Shown in pieces: positions 8,802-18,606 of a stretch of 37,121 bases of DNA. Each line of letters begins with the position of its first letter. Positions within the stretch are counted from its first letter, which is position 1. This stretch comes from Paludibacteraceae bacterium (GTDB lineage Bacteria; Bacteroidota; Bacteroidia; Bacteroidales; Paludibacteraceae): assembly GCA_016282955.1 (NCBI GenBank), contig JAEELX010000130.1, forward strand, positions 1-37,121. Direction: 5' to 3'. The position numbers were made by a program, and so were the translations under genes. Under the pieces are notes generated by a model. That model was not told the DNA's origin and did not search any database. It saw only the letters and a list, made by a program, of their open reading frames with translations.

Positions 8802-10153
8802 AACCGAGTATCCCAAAAGGCACACGCGACTTCTCGCCGTTGCAAATGAATCGGAGAAATTATATCTTTGACACCATCAAAAATGTGTTTCAACTGTATG
8901 GTTATCAGGTGATTGAGACGCCCGCGATGGAGAACCTATCCACGTTGATGGGCAAATATGGCGAGGAAGGCGACAAACTATTGTTTAAGATTCTTAATTC
9001 GGGCGATTGGCGTTCGGCGTTGGACAACACGAGCGACCTCTCGTTGGGACAAGCCACGAACAAAGTGGCTGAAAAAGGGCTTCGTTACGACTTGACCGTG
9101 CCGTTTGCTCGTTATGTGGTGCAGCACCGTGCCGAAATCGTTTTTCCGTTTAAGCGTTACCAGATACAGCCCGTTTGGCGTGCCGACCGACCGCAACATG
9201 GCAGGTACCGCGAGTTTTTTCAGTGCGATGTGGACATCATCGGGACACGTTCGTTGCTTGCCGAGGTGGAACTGTTGCAGATTATTGCGGAGGTGTATAA
9301 ACGGCTGAATATCGCGGTGGAAGTGCATATAAACAACCGCAAAGTGCTGGCTGGCATCGCACAATACATCGGTTTCCCCGACAAGATGGTGGATTTGACC
9401 GTTGCCATTGATAAGTTCGAAAAGATTGGCAAAGAGGCTGTGGAAGAGGAGTTACGGCAGAAGGGGCTGACGCAAGAGGCGATTGATTTGTTGCAACCGA
9501 TTTGGCAGTTGGAGGGCTCAACGGAGCAGAAACTGACCAAGTTAGCCGATTTGCTCAAAGATACCGACGAGGGTTTGAAGGGCGTGGCAGAGTTGCAGCA
9601 GTTATTCCAGCTGTGCGAGGGCTGCGGGGTGGACAAAACGAACCTGCTATTAGACCTGACGCTTGCTCGTGGCCTGAACTACTACACGGGGGCTATCTTT
9701 GAAGTCAAAACAACCGAAATCCCAATGGGTAGTATAACCGGTGGTGGTCGATACGATAACTTAACAGGTATTTTTGGGTTGCCAGACGTGTCGGGTGTGG
9801 GCATCAGCTTTGGTGCTGACCGTATCTACGACGTGCTAACGGAGTTGAATCGTTTCCCCGAAAATATCGCACAAAATACCGATGTTTTGTTTGTTTGTTT
9901 TGGCGAAAAGGAGTCGCAATACGCTATGCAATGTGCCAAGATGATGCGTCAGAATGGGATTAAGACGGAGGTGTTCCTCGACCAAAGCAAAATCAAAAAG
10001 CAGCTGGCGTATGCGAACGAGCGAGGCATTCCGTACGTGGCAATCATTGGCGAAGAAGAGATGGCAAGCGAGGTTATTTTGCTGAAAAACATGCTCTCGG
10101 GCGAGCAAAAACAGGTTGCCAAAGCGGAGTTGGAACATTTTACACTTCGGTAA
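8798..10153 (+). CDS. hisS: Histidyl-tRNA synthetase
   Basis: PKGTRDFSP, motif 2 [47 protein letters not shown]; start chosen at the ATG overlapping the waaA stop (ATGA). Confidence 0.96.
   Translation: MKPSIPKGTRDFSPLQMNRRNYIFDTIKNVFQLYGYQVIETPAMENLSTLMGKYGEEGDKLLFKILNSGDWRSALDNTSDLSLGQATNKVAEKGLRYDLTVPFARYVVQHRAEIVFPFKRYQIQPVWRADRPQHGRYREFFQCDVDIIGTRSLLAEVELLQIIAEVYKRLNIAVEVHINNRKVLAGIAQYIGFPDKMVDLTVAIDKFEKIGKEAVEEELRQKGLTQEAIDLLQPIWQLEGSTEQKLTKLADLLKDTDEGLKGVAELQQLFQLCEGCGVDKTNLLLDLTLARGLNYYTGAIFEVKTTEIPMGSITGGGRYDNLTGIFGLPDVSGVGISFGADRIYDVLTELNRFPENIAQNTDVLFVCFGEKESQYAMQCAKMMRQNGIKTEVFLDQSKIKKQLAYANERGIPYVAIIGEEEMASEVILLKNMLSGEQKQVAKAELEHFTLR
10074..10153 (+). repeat. hisS 3'-end repeat, copy 1 (in the intact gene)
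   Basis: 80 bp ending exactly at the hisS TAA; 71/80 identical by eye to 13139-13218. Confidence 0.93.
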
Positions 10154-10339
10154 AGAATATCGGAAACATTATTTTACGTTGGATGCATTATAGTAACTAA
10201 CGATTTGACATTGCCAAGAATCTGGACGTTGGCGTGAAGCCTTATTAAACTCTAATAACGATTAAAAAAAATAAAAATAAAGAAAATGTCAAAATAAAAA
10301 TGCCTCTGGATTGTGTGTTTAGAAAATAAAATTGAAAAA

Positions 10340-11407
10340 ATGAATATGGAAGCAATAGATAAAAAGCAAATATCAGCAATAGACCTCTTTTGCGGAATAG
10401 GTGGACTAACAAATGGTTTGAAAGAAGCAGGAATAACCGTAAAGGCAGGGATTGATTCCGACAAAAGTTGTAAATATGCGTACGAAATCAACAATAACGC
10501 CAAATTCATTGGAGAAGACATCGCTAAAATTTCAGGTGATGACCTAAAAAAAATTTGGGGCGAGGATGATATTAGAATTTTGGTAGGGTGTGCTCCCTGT
10601 CAGCCATTTTCCACTCATTCCAACAAAGTTAAAGATAAAGAATTAGGTAGCAAATGGTTTCTATTGAATGAATATTTGAGACTTGTAGAAGAATCAATGC
10701 CATTGGTAATATCAATGGAAAATGTTACAAATCTAGCAAATAAGGATATTTTTCAGCATTTTGTACAAAGATTAGAAGAGATTGGCTACAATGTTTCGTA
10801 TAAGAAAGTGTTTTGTCCAGATTATGGCATACCTCAAAAACGAAGAAGGTTGGTTTTATTAGCCTCAAAACTTGGCAAAATAGAATTATTATCCCCGACA
10901 CATACCAAATCTCAGTATGCTACAGTTAAAGAAGCAATTGGCTCATTACCAAAGGTAAATGATGGAGAATGTTGTTCAAAAGACAGATTGCACTTTACCT
11001 CAAAATTATCAGAATTGAATATGAAAAGAATGATGTCTTCTGTTCCCAATGGAACTTGGGAAACATGGAGTGATGATCTGAAACTAAACTGTCACAAGAA
11101 ACAAACAGGAAAGACATACAGAGCAGTATATGGTCGTATGGCTTGGAATGAACCTTCTCCAACCATCACTACACAGTTTTACAATTACGGGACTGGGCGA
11201 TTTGGACATCCTGAACAAAATCGAGCACTGACTGTAAGAGAAGCATCTATACTTCAAACTTTTCCTGAAAACTATGTTTTTGCTCGTGAAGACGAAAAGC
11301 TTCATATAACAAAATTAGGAACCCATATTGGCAATGCTGTTCCTGTGAAATTGGGCTGTATTATAGGACAAAGTATTCTTAATCATATAAAATCATACGA
11401 GAAATGA
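10340..11407 (+). CDS. DNA (cytosine-5-)-methyltransferase
   Basis: Motif I DLFCGIGGLTNGL, catalytic GCAPCQPFS, ENV, PQKRRR, and C-terminal GNAVPVKLG. Probable start 10340 (ORF track opens at 10313). Confidence 0.95.
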   Translation: MNMEAIDKKQISAIDLFCGIGGLTNGLKEAGITVKAGIDSDKSCKYAYEINNNAKFIGEDIAKISGDDLKKIWGEDDIRILVGCAPCQPFSTHSNKVKDKELGSKWFLLNEYLRLVEESMPLVISMENVTNLANKDIFQHFVQRLEEIGYNVSYKKVFCPDYGIPQKRRRLVLLASKLGKIELLSPTHTKSQYATVKEAIGSLPKVNDGECCSKDRLHFTSKLSELNMKRMMSSVPNGTWETWSDDLKLNCHKKQTGKTYRAVYGRMAWNEPSPTITTQFYNYGTGRFGHPEQNRALTVREASILQTFPENYVFAREDEKLHITKLGTHIGNAVPVKLGCIIGQSILNHIKSYEK

Positions 11408-13056
11408 AAAATTTCACATTTAATATTTCATTAAGCGTACTCAATCATTTAGGTAGAAATCTTTACCGAAATTTTATAACGGTATTGGGCGAAGCCATTT
11501 CAAACTCGTGGGATGCAGATGCAAAAAATGTTTGGATATACATTGATAGAATCAATAATACCCTTATAATCAAAGATGATGGTTTGGGTATGACAGAAAA
11601 TGATTTTCAAGAAAAATTTCTGAAAATTGGTTATTCTAAACGTAAAGATGGACAAACTAAAACAATAGGCGGAAGACCTTTTATAGGAAGAAAGGGGATT
11701 GGAAAGTTAGCGTTGTTATCTTGTGCAGAAAAAGTACATATTTGTACTAAAACTCAAAATAATAATTTTGTGGGTGGCATTATTGATAACAGTAATCTTG
11801 ACAAGGCTATTAATGATGACAATTCTCAATATCAATTGGATACTATTGACTTAAGCCGATTTCAGCAATTAAAACAATCGCTACAAAGTGGAACAATACT
11901 GTTGTTTGAAAACATAAACGATGGCATAAGGAATAGAGTAGAATATATTCGTAAATTAATTGCTCTATCATTTCGCTTTTCGATACTTGATAACTCGTTC
12001 AAAATATTCTTGAATGATGAACAAATATCGCTCAATGAACTAAACGATTTAGCACTAAGTACACAATTTGTTTGGCAAATTGAATCAATTGATGATGCTT
12101 ATTTACGTGATAAAATCTCTGCAACGCAAGAATATATCAAGCAATACAAAAAACTTACTTCAAAATTGAAGATATGCGGTTTTATTGCATCTGTGGAAAA
12201 ACCATCCAAGTTAAAAATAACAGGGTCGGACGAGAAAGTTTCGGTTGATTTATTTGTCAATGGAAGATTGCGAGAAAAAGATATATTAAAACACATTCAA
12301 ACTACAAGAGTTGTTGATAGTTATCTATACGGACAAATTCATTACAATGAATTGGATGATGATACCGACCGTTTTACGAGCAGTCGCGAAGGAGTTATTT
12401 CTGATGATCCAAAACTAAAATTATTATTAGAAGAGTTAAAAACAAATATCGTTAAAACAATTATTGAGGATTGGGATATTTGGAGGGTCGAAAATAGGCA
12501 AGAAGGTGATTCTGAGAATACAAGAATTACAAAAAAAGAACGAAAATCAAAGGAATTATTTGATACTGTTATTGATGAATACACACCACCCAAAGAATCA
12601 CCTAAACGTCACCAAGTTGATGAATGGGTAAATTCGTTACGTGATGATGCACAATTTAATCTAACATCTTACACAGAATGCTTTATTTCCGAAAATCTTT
12701 TGCGTAAATATATTGACCACAACAAAATAGCATTGTCAAAAGAGGCGCAAACGAAATTAAGCGAGTATAAGAAGAGAGAAAACACAGCGAAAGGTGCTGC
12801 CAATATCAGTTTTGATATTAGGCAAAACTCTACTGATTTGCTGTATTTTAGTATGGACGATTTGGCAAATCTTGTAGATAAACCGCAAGATCCTAATAAA
12901 CAATCGGGTATTGCAAGAGATGCAAAAGTATATAAGCCAATTCGTGATGCTGTGGCACACACTTCTCTAATTACACAGGTAGCAAAACAAAGTTTAAATA
13001 CAACATTCGAGAATATCAAAGCAAGAATAAAGCAATTAATAAATGGGAATACTTGA
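11404..13056 (+). CDS. GHKL (MORC/MutL/Hsp90-like) ATPase with C-terminal HEPN-like motif
   Basis: 550 aa; N-box EAISNSWDADA, IKDDGLGM, GRKGIGKLAL; C-terminus VYKPIRDAVAHTSLI with RxxxxH at 12943-12960; ATGA overlap with the methyltransferase. Confidence 0.85.
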   Translation: MKNFTFNISLSVLNHLGRNLYRNFITVLGEAISNSWDADAKNVWIYIDRINNTLIIKDDGLGMTENDFQEKFLKIGYSKRKDGQTKTIGGRPFIGRKGIGKLALLSCAEKVHICTKTQNNNFVGGIIDNSNLDKAINDDNSQYQLDTIDLSRFQQLKQSLQSGTILLFENINDGIRNRVEYIRKLIALSFRFSILDNSFKIFLNDEQISLNELNDLALSTQFVWQIESIDDAYLRDKISATQEYIKQYKKLTSKLKICGFIASVEKPSKLKITGSDEKVSVDLFVNGRLREKDILKHIQTTRVVDSYLYGQIHYNELDDDTDRFTSSREGVISDDPKLKLLLEELKTNIVKTIIEDWDIWRVENRQEGDSENTRITKKERKSKELFDTVIDEYTPPKESPKRHQVDEWVNSLRDDAQFNLTSYTECFISENLLRKYIDHNKIALSKEAQTKLSEYKKRENTAKGAANISFDIRQNSTDLLYFSMDDLANLVDKPQDPNKQSGIARDAKVYKPIRDAVAHTSLITQVAKQSLNTTFENIKARIKQLINGNT

Positions 13057-13138
13057 GTTGTCATAATCAACATATCAAAAACAATAAATCTTTCCTTAAA
13101 ACCCAAATAATGAGCATACCTTTTTGATTTACAACTAT

Positions 13139-13218
13139 TTATTTTGCTAAAAAACATGCTCTCAGGCGAGCAAAAGCAAGTTGTCAAAGCGGAGTTGGAA
13201 CGCGTTACACTTCAGTAA
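13139..13218 (+). pseudogene. Displaced second 3' end of hisS (direct repeat copy 2)
   Basis: Reads [25 protein letters not shown] in frame vs [25 protein letters not shown] in hisS; overlaps the 3' end of the convergent MFS gene. Confidence 0.92.
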
Positions 13219-14422
13219 CACTTTTCTTTTCTATCTGTTGGGCATAATCGACGCGGGTGCGGAAAAAGAAGAACAAGAAGCCGATTAGGTGCACGCCCAC
13301 AATCGTCCAAAAGGCAAACTGATAACTCAAATGCTCCGTCAAAACACCTCCCAACAGCACTCCCAGCCCGATTCCTAAATCCCACGCGGTCAAGGTGGTG
13401 GAATTAGCCGTGCCACGCTCATCTTTACGGGCGATATTGATAATCATATTCTGAATCGCTGGCCAATAATGCCCATTTCCCCAACCTATCAGCACTGCCG
13501 AACTATAATATCCGATACTGTTCGGGAACAAGATAAACACCAAATAACCCAACGTAGAGTAGAATAAACCTTGCCATGCACTTTGTGTCAAAAGCCCTTT
13601 TCGTAAGGCACGAACGCCCGTCAACCGTGCCAGCATCAAGCCGATTGCCAAAATCATAAAATAAACCCCCGTGCCACTCGTGATGCCCATCACTTCCTTG
13701 CCGTAGATTGCCAAATAGTTGCTCAAAACGCCGTAACAAAGCCCACAAAACATCGTATTGACCGCAATCATCCAGCCATTGAGCAAGAAAAATCGGTCTA
13801 AGGATAGTTTTTTCTTTTCTGCCACAGGTTGCCGTGTTGCGATATTGATTCGCGAGTCTGCCCACAGCCCAACCGCTGCCACAGCCAATGCCAGCCAAAA
13901 AAGTACATCAAAATTCCCCGTATATTTATAAATTGCGATGCCTGCCGAAGGTGCAATCGCAGTCGCCACATTACCGCTCAATCCGTAATAACCTACTCCC
14001 TCAGTGCGTTTAGACGAGGGCAACACATCAATCGCCATCGTACTATTGGCAACCGTTGCGGCTCCAAAAGGACCACCGTGCAACGTGCGGAAAATACCAA
14101 ACAGAAGCAACGTGCCAGCCACCAAATAGCCTCCAAAACACACCACATACAGCAATAAACTAATGAGCAACACCTTTTTTCGAGGGAACGTGTCCGCAAT
14201 ATACCCGCTGAAAGGTCGCACCAACAGTGCCGTTATCGCATAACCCGACAGCACCAAACCAATCGTATCTTTGCCCGCTCCAAACTGCTCGGAGAGGTAC
14301 AGCGGGAGCAACGGCGTGAGCAGATAAAAAGAGAATGCCATCGAAAAATTCGCCGTCATCACACGCCAATAATTAGCGTTCCAGAGCCGTTCTGTTGGGG
14401 TTATGTTGTTGGACATAATCAA
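13205..14422 (-). CDS. MFS transporter
   Basis: 405 aa, 12-TM type; LLPLYLSEQFGAGKDTIGLVLSGYAITALLVRPFSGYIADTFPRKKVL. Confidence 0.93.
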   Translation of the reverse strand: MIMSNNITPTERLWNANYWRVMTANFSMAFSFYLLTPLLPLYLSEQFGAGKDTIGLVLSGYAITALLVRPFSGYIADTFPRKKVLLISLLLYVVCFGGYLVAGTLLLFGIFRTLHGGPFGAATVANSTMAIDVLPSSKRTEGVGYYGLSGNVATAIAPSAGIAIYKYTGNFDVLFWLALAVAAVGLWADSRINIATRQPVAEKKKLSLDRFFLLNGWMIAVNTMFCGLCYGVLSNYLAIYGKEVMGITSGTGVYFMILAIGLMLARLTGVRALRKGLLTQSAWQGLFYSTLGYLVFILFPNSIGYYSSAVLIGWGNGHYWPAIQNMIINIARKDERGTANSTTLTAWDLGIGLGVLLGGVLTEHLSYQFAFWTIVGVHLIGFLFFFFRTRVDYAQQIEKKSVTEV

Positions 14423-14592
14423 AATTGCCTTGCGAAGATAGGATTTTTTACGGATTGTAGCATTTTTTTATTTTTGGGAGGCAGAAGCACAAATAGGGCT
14501 TCTCATCGCCTCTATTTCCTCTTTGGAAAGCCATCACTTGGGTGGTTCAATCCTTGAAAATGGTTTATATCTTCTTTGGCCGACCATTTTTC

Positions 14593-15369
14593 TTAATCGT
14601 GATAATCCACAATCACCGGGGCATGGTCGGAAAATTTCTCGTCTTTGTAAATAAAAGCCTGCTGTGCGAGCGGGGCAAGAGCGGGACTCAATAGTTGATA
14701 ATCAATTCGCCAACCCACATCGTTGGCATACGCCTGTCCCCGATTGCTCCACCACGAATAACCCGCTAAATCAGGATACAGCGATCGCCAAACATCCGTC
14801 CAGCCAGACGCAATCACATCGCCAATCCACGCTCGTTCTTCGGGCAGAAAACCCGAGTTGTTCTGGTTGCTTTTCCAATTTTTTATGTCGATATTTTGAT
14901 GAGCGATATTAAAATCGCCACACACCACCATTTTACGATTTTCGTGCAACAGTTGGTCTAAAATAGGTCGAAACACGTCTAAAAAGCGAAACTTGGATGC
15001 TTGCCGTTCATCGGACGCAGACCCTGAAGGTAAATACAGCGAAATGACCGACAAATCGCCGAAATCCGCACGCACAAAACGTCCTTCACGGTCAAACTCT
15101 TCCACACCAAAACCCACTTGCACACGGTCGGGGGCTTGACGAGAATACAACGCCACGCCACTATAGCCCTTTTTCTCGGCAAACGCAAAACAACTGTGCA
15201 TGCCACACGGGTTTTTCATGTCCGCTGACAAGTCGTTTTCTTGTGCTTTGAGTTCCTGCACGCACACAAAATCCGCATTCGTCGTTCCCAACCACGCCAA
15301 AAACCCTTTGTTCGTAGCGGAACGAATACCGTTTAAATTCGCTGTAATGATTCGCATAGTTTTGTCCAA
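14593..15369 (-). CDS. xth: Exodeoxyribonuclease III
   Basis: 258 aa; MRIITANLNGIRSA, VCVQELKAQ, GDFNIAHQNIDIKN, GWRIDYQLLSP, SDHAPVIVDY. Confidence 0.95.
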   Translation of the reverse strand: MDKTMRIITANLNGIRSATNKGFLAWLGTTNADFVCVQELKAQENDLSADMKNPCGMHSCFAFAEKKGYSGVALYSRQAPDRVQVGFGVEEFDREGRFVRADFGDLSVISLYLPSGSASDERQASKFRFLDVFRPILDQLLHENRKMVVCGDFNIAHQNIDIKNWKSNQNNSGFLPEERAWIGDVIASGWTDVWRSLYPDLAGYSWWSNRGQAYANDVGWRIDYQLLSPALAPLAQQAFIYKDEKFSDHAPVIVDYHD

Positions 15370-15709
15370 ATTTAGTTTTTAGTTAATGGAGTTGAAATCA
15401 ATCACCTCCGAGTGCGAAAGTAATGATAAAATTGTAAAAAATAGTCTTTTGGCGTTTAATTTTTTTTATGGTGTGATTGCAGGATAAAGCGGAAGTCGAG
15501 GAGTAAAATCTCTTCTTTTACAATAGCCCAGTCGGCTCGTACGGTAAAAATCTACTGCATTTTGGCTTTTTCATAAAAGTTATCGTGACGTTGCAAAAAT
15601 GCCTAAAAAAATTTTTTACCAAAACCCTTTATTCCTTGTATTTAGTCACTTCTTTACCGTCTTTTTAGGTATTTTGAAAACAAAAAAACATCATTTATTT
15701 AAAAATTTA

Positions 15710-15739
15710 TTTGCAAATAAAAAAAAAGCTGTACCTTCG
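15710..15739 (+). promoter_or_regulatory. Bacteroidetes-type promoter for the porin-imelysin operon
   Basis: TTTG (15710-15713) - 18 bp - TACCTTCG (15732-15739). Confidence 0.5.
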
Positions 15740-15953
15740 CAGGTTAATCTAATACGAAAACACGATGGATTCTTGGATTGATTTTTGGGGTTGCATAACA
15801 TTTCTTTGTTGGCTTTTTTACCTCGGTTGTAGAACAAAATTTTTGAAAACTCGCTATCAGAGATTCTTCGCTTTGGTAGGTGCAGTGAGTGGATTTAAGT
15901 TTTTAGCGTATAAAATGGGGAATTTTGCACTCCATAGACACGCTGAAAAAGTG

Positions 15954-17396
15954 ATGCGAGGACTTCTTGCCAGAAAAATAGCATATAGTTTCAGTATTCT
16001 GTTTTTGGTGTCGCCTTTTGCCTTTGCAGACGATTCGATTTTGGTTAGTCAGACGCAATGGGAGTCCCTTTTACAACGTGTAGAACGATTGGAAAACAAA
16101 CAAATGACGCCCGACAGCATGAGTATTAGTGCTGCCGAACAGCCCAGAATCATGAACAGCGAACGCAAAAATAAGTTCACCATTGGTGGCTACGGCGAAG
16201 CGACTATGTCTCGCAAATTTTACTCCAATAATTACAAGCGATATACCAATCCAGAGGGTTACAAGCATGACTCGTATGGCGAATTTGATTTGCCCCATGT
16301 GGTGATTTATTTGGGCTATGATTTTGGCAAAGGTTGGTCAATGAGTTCGGAGATTGAATACGAACACGGTGGAACAGAGGTCGCTGTGGAGGTGGAAGCA
16401 GAAGAAAATGGCGAATATGAAACGGAAGTGGAACGTGGTGGCGAGGTGTTTTTGGAGCAGTTTTGGTTGCAGAAATCGTTTTGTAAACAGGCGAATATCC
16501 GTGCTGGTATGCTTATCGTGCCGATGGGTGGAACGAATGCCCATCACGAGCCCAACCAGTTTTTTGGCGTTTTTCGTCCGCAAGGTGATAACACAATTTT
16601 GCCTTGTACGTGGCATGAATTAGGCATCCAATTTCACGGCAGGCATAAATGGTTAGGTTATACGGCACAATTTTTAGCGGGCATGGAAAGCGACTTGTTT
16701 GGCTGTCAATACTGGGTTAAAAACGGTGCTTCGTCTCCGTATGAGTTCAAATTGGGCAATACGTATGCGGGCTTGGGACGCTTGGATTTTTATCCGACCA
16801 AAGGACTGCGATTGTCGGCAACGGGCTACTGTGGCAATACGTTTCATAACACGTTGCAAAACACGTCTTCCTCGAAATACGATAATGTACATGGGACTTT
16901 GGCGATGGGTTCGGTGGAGTTGAAGTATCAAGGTTTTAATTGGATTATTCGCGGTAGTGGGATATATGGGCATCTGGCTGACGCTGCAACGATTACTTCG
17001 TTTAACCTGTCGATGTCTAAAAATTCCATCTCCAAACGGCAATCTGTGGCGAGCGATGCTTATTCTTTTTGGGGTGAAGTGGGCTACGATTTCTTTGGAT
17101 TAAATGCACAACTTGCCCAAAAACAACAAAAATTCTATCTCTTTTTCCACTATGATAACTTTAATTCGCAGTATTTGGTGGATGGGAAGAAAAATTATAG
17201 TTATTCGTGGTGTGGCAGGCAACGTTTTTCGGCAGGTTTCAACTATTCGCCTCTGTCAGAGCTGATTATCAAGGGTGAGTATGCTTACGGATTACTCAAT
17301 AAGGCACAAAATGCGGATGGTGAGATGTATCGGAAATATAATCCAGAACCCGAATTTTCGGTTGGCATAACCTATTGTGGATTTTTTAAGTTGTAA
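15954..17396 (+). CDS. Outer-membrane porin-like beta-barrel protein
   Basis: Signal peptide at MRGLLARKIAYSFSILFLVSPFAFA (ORF track opens at 15765), coiled-coil-like region, then beta-barrel ending ...FSVGITYCGFFKL. Confidence 0.75.
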   Translation: MRGLLARKIAYSFSILFLVSPFAFADDSILVSQTQWESLLQRVERLENKQMTPDSMSISAAEQPRIMNSERKNKFTIGGYGEATMSRKFYSNNYKRYTNPEGYKHDSYGEFDLPHVVIYLGYDFGKGWSMSSEIEYEHGGTEVAVEVEAEENGEYETEVERGGEVFLEQFWLQKSFCKQANIRAGMLIVPMGGTNAHHEPNQFFGVFRPQGDNTILPCTWHELGIQFHGRHKWLGYTAQFLAGMESDLFGCQYWVKNGASSPYEFKLGNTYAGLGRLDFYPTKGLRLSATGYCGNTFHNTLQNTSSSKYDNVHGTLAMGSVELKYQGFNWIIRGSGIYGHLADAATITSFNLSMSKNSISKRQSVASDAYSFWGEVGYDFFGLNAQLAQKQQKFYLFFHYDNFNSQYLVDGKKNYSYSWCGRQRFSAGFNYSPLSELIIKGEYAYGLLNKAQNADGEMYRKYNPEPEFSVGITYCGFFKL

Positions 17397-17415
17397 AAAT
17401 AAAATATAAAAGGGT

Positions 17416-18591
17416 ATGAAAAGAATAATTTATTTTGTGATGATTGCCTGTGTGGCAACGCTGGTTGGATGTAAAAATGACGATAATGGTTCGGAGGACA
17501 TGTCAGCCAAAGAACAAGCATTGAAGAGGATTGTAGCAGATTATACGGCTAAAAATGTGATTCCTATTTATGATTCGTTAGCCAATGCAACAATAGACCT
17601 TTATGATGCGTGTGCTACAATGTTGGAAAAATACGGAAGTAATCTCACGGAAGCAGACGTAAAAGTAGCGGCAGGTCATTGGGAAAATGCACGTAAATAC
17701 TGGGAACGAAGCGAAAGTTTCTTGTATGGTCCTGTGGCAGATTATAACATTGACCCGCACATCGATTCGTGGCCTCTTGACCAAACGGCTATGGACGCAT
17801 TATTAGGCAATGCAGAAACAATGAAACAAATTGAAGAAAAAGGAGCCGATTATATCAGTAATTTAGGCTACGGTTTGTTAGGATTTCACGCTGCCGAGTA
17901 TATGCTTTATGCCCATAATAACACGAACAAAAACAATGTACAACTTTACCCTGTTAGCGATTATACGCGTGCACAGTTGGTTTATTTGAAAGCTGTAGCC
18001 GAAGATTTGCGTAATCAAACAGTTTTGTTGGAAGCGTGCTGGGAAGGTATTAACAACGTTTCGGCGAATAAAAAAGGAATTTTAAAAGAGGCTGAATTAG
18101 ATGGATATACTTATTTATCAGTGGGTTATGCGTGGTATATGAACAATGCAGGGGCTCCTGGTAGCAGTTTTAAGACCTTCCAAGAGTCTGCCGAAGAAAT
18201 CATTCAAGGTTGCATTGACATCGCTGACGAAGTGGGCAATACGAAGATTGGTACGCCCTGCAATGCTGCCAATGACAAAGACCGCAACTATATTGAGTCG
18301 CCTTATTCGCTCAATTCGATTGAGGATTTTCAAGATAATATCCGTTCCATTTGTAACTCGTATGCGGGTGTAAATGGTGGTTCGGCACTGTCCAATTATG
18401 TGCAAAGCATCAATCCCGATTTGGATACAAAGGTTAAAAAAGCGATTGAAGATGCCTTGAAGGCTATTGCTGCTATCCCAGAACCGTTTGCTACAAACGC
18501 TACGGGTACGGAGTCCAAAAATGCTGTAAAGGTAGTGGGAACTGATTTAGCAGACGTGTTGAGTGAAGTGATGGAGTTGATTACAAAATAA
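17416..18591 (+). CDS. Imelysin family (peptidase M75-like) lipoprotein
   Basis: Lipobox LVGC; WENARKYWERSESFLYGP, GFHAAEYMLY. Confidence 0.9.
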   Translation: MKRIIYFVMIACVATLVGCKNDDNGSEDMSAKEQALKRIVADYTAKNVIPIYDSLANATIDLYDACATMLEKYGSNLTEADVKVAAGHWENARKYWERSESFLYGPVADYNIDPHIDSWPLDQTAMDALLGNAETMKQIEEKGADYISNLGYGLLGFHAAEYMLYAHNNTNKNNVQLYPVSDYTRAQLVYLKAVAEDLRNQTVLLEACWEGINNVSANKKGILKEAELDGYTYLSVGYAWYMNNAGAPGSSFKTFQESAEEIIQGCIDIADEVGNTKIGTPCNAANDKDRNYIESPYSLNSIEDFQDNIRSICNSYAGVNGGSALSNYVQSINPDLDTKVKKAIEDALKAIAAIPEPFATNATGTESKNAVKVVGTDLADVLSEVMELITK

Positions 18592-18606
18592 TAAAAATAA
18601 AACGTT

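Noticed and set aside
12669-13187. 172-aa minus-strand ORF over the GHKL gene end and cassette boundary
   Set aside because: Complement of the GHKL coding sequence running into the hisS repeat; no recognisable domain.
14423-14592. Possible recombinase/transposase relic (minus-strand PPK*WLSKEEIEAMRSP, KNGRPKK)
   Set aside because: Very short, interrupted by a stop and not confidently assignable; would have been the only recombinase trace near the hisS cassette.
15420-15600. Protein-like minus-strand stretch (FTVRADWAIVKEEILLLDFRFIL...)
   Set aside because: Bounded by a stop, no start codon, no family recognised; probably chance open frame.
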